Source: a candidate division TA06 bacterium DG_78 (lineage in GTDB: Bacteria > Hydrothermota > Tepidihabitantia > SM23-42). Taken from it: a DNA stretch of 5,457 nucleotides. Shown in pieces: positions 4,567-5,457 of this stretch. The notes under the pieces were generated by a model. That model was not told where the DNA came from. It ran no database searches and saw only the letters and a list, made by a program, of their open reading frames with translations. The stretch covers positions 1 to 5,457 of the forward strand of contig LJNI01000154.1 of NCBI GenBank assembly GCA_001303225.1. The letters run 5' to 3'. The stretch's first letter is position 1; the number at the start of each line of letters is the position of its first letter. A program made the translations under genes and the position numbers.

Positions 4567-5457
4567 CTAAATTTTGAAATAAATGATTACAGCCGCGAGT
4601 AGTAATGTCATCATTGTGATGAAAAAACCCTTCATGAATATTGTCGTATCAAACTTAAATAGAATCCGATGTTCTCCAGCCTCTATAGGAACTGCCCTAA
4701 GTGCATAATCAGCACAATATAGCTTTTTCTCCTTTCCATTGACATACACATTCCACTCGGGATAAAAAATCTCTGAGAGGAAGAGCAAACCAGGCTTTTC
4801 TGTCTCCACCTCAATGGATATTTCTTCTGGCTGATGTTTCACAACACGCACCACATGTGCAGAATCCTCACCGTTTAGTACAATTGGAGGTTTTTCTTCA
4901 AGGATCAAAATATTCTGATAATTGAATGTATCTTGTGAAAGCATGTTGAGCACTTCTTCTTTTTCATCAACAACATAAAAGTTGTAAAACATCTTTGCCC
5001 GTGGTAAATAGCTTGAATTTAAATCTAATCCTGCCCTGTTGTTTTTTATCGTAATTTTATACTTAACATTTAAGAGAGCTAATTTTTTCTCGCCAGGGAT
5101 GTTAAAATATTCGAACCTTTCTAAACGCAACGGTTCGTATCCCTCAATCAATTCTACATGATCGAGGTTTCCCTGATTTCTCCTGAGCAGCATATACGAA
5201 CCAGCCCTCGCATTGATGCGGAAAGGTTCCCTGTCTCTCTCTTTTTTCAACTGTTGTAGATAATACTTTGGGAAATAGAAATATTTATCAGGGCTTACAG
5301 ATCGTGCATTAAATTGGTGCCCAAAAATATAGAGGTCGCAAAAGATTATACCCACGAACAGAAGAAAAGTCACATGGTTTGGTAATTTCTTCTTCGTCTT
5401 TAAATAGATCAGAAATACGCCTAATGCCAAAAAGAGAATGTAGAGATGGAATTGATT
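4567..5457 (-). CDS. YfhO-family membrane protein, C-terminal part (gene continues past the window edge)
   Basis: The frame is open to the right edge; 296 residues are visible, well short of the 700 or more usual for the family, so the 5' end lies outside. A TTG at 5430 is an internal Leu codon, not a start. Visible parts are two membrane segments at the left (ending near IIFCDLYIFG), then a large extracytoplasmic region with NVKYKITIKN, LPRAKMFYNFYVV, and the closing beta domain with FLSEIFYPEWNVYVNG, ALRAVPIEAGEHRILFKF and a final membrane helix (FMKGFFITMM onward). The arrangement (N-x-x-Y-x-I/V-T, L-P-R-A, Y-P-x-W, R-A-V-x-x-x-x-G-x-H) matches the C-terminus of YfhO proteins. Some of these are GT-C-type enzymes that glycosylate cell-wall polymers such as lipoteichoic acid in Gram-positives; the role in Gram-negative-type bacteria is less clear. 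The catalytic N-terminal part cannot be seen. The stop (TAG) lies 29 bp from that of the convergent transglycosylase. Confidence 0.85.
   Translation of the reverse strand, partial: NQFHLYILFLALGVFLIYLKTKKKLPNHVTFLLFVGIIFCDLYIFGHQFNARSVSPDKYFYFPKYYLQQLKKERDREPFRINARAGSYMLLRRNQGNLDHVELIEGYEPLRLERFEYFNIPGEKKLALLNVKYKITIKNNRAGLDLNSSYLPRAKMFYNFYVVDEKEEVLNMLSQDTFNYQNILILEEKPPIVLNGEDSAHVVRVVKHQPEEISIEVETEKPGLLFLSEIFYPEWNVYVNGKEKKLYCADYALRAVPIEAGEHRILFKFDTTIFMKGFFITMMTLLLAAVIIYFKI

Noticed and set aside
5428..5430. TTG at 5430 as the start of the YfhO-like gene
   Set aside because: The frame stays open to the edge with hydrophobic residues (YILFLALGV), and the visible protein is only the C-terminal part of a long family, so this is an internal Leu codon.

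Overview
The window looks like ordinary chromosomal DNA from an AT-leaning, Gram-negative-type (two-membrane) bacterium. Envelope genes dominate: a probable SPOR-domain lipoprotein, a lytic transglycosylase, a DUF3108 secreted protein, a LemA/HtpX pair, a mannose-1-phosphate guanylyltransferase and a YfhO-type membrane protein. There are no phage, IS, CRISPR or RNA genes. The gene mix, short signal peptides and tight overlaps would suit an uncultured thermophile-related lineage such as candidate division WOR-3 (Stahlbacteria). That placement is an impression from protein style and is not proven by the sequence.

Layout. A five-gene leftward operon runs from 3813 down to 75: lemA, an htpX-like M48 protease, a DUF3108 protein, a GDP-mannose pyrophosphorylase (manC-like) and a SPOR-domain envelope protein. 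The first four are joined by one-base stop/start overlaps; the fifth follows after 26 bases with its own strong Shine-Dalgarno. Bases 1-74, downstream of the operon, hold no gene and no convincing terminator hairpin. Across a 157-bp divergent control region (3814-3970), a secreted lytic transglycosylase reads rightward (3971-4537). It converges, after 29 bp, on the 3' part of a leftward YfhO-family gene that leaves the window at its right edge.

The main observations are about gene starts. The guanylyltransferase has its GGxGxR nucleotide-binding loop upstream of its first in-frame ATG. The only reasonable initiator that includes the loop is an ATT codon at 1691-1693. It has a Shine-Dalgarno-like AAGGGGG six bases before it and shares one base with the stop codon of the preceding gene. 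The divergent region has two sigma70-like promoters of the same design, TTGACA-N16-TAnnAT. The rightward one places the predicted transcription start on the A of the transglycosylase ATG, so that mRNA would be leaderless. The leftward one would leave lemA a leader of about 10 nt holding little more than its ribosome binding site.

How the genes may work together (inference): LemA and HtpX are often encoded side by side and are linked with membrane-protein quality control. The SPOR protein and the transglycosylase act on peptidoglycan, and the guanylyltransferase and YfhO protein supply or handle sugars for surface polymers. I see no undescribed defence or mobile system here.
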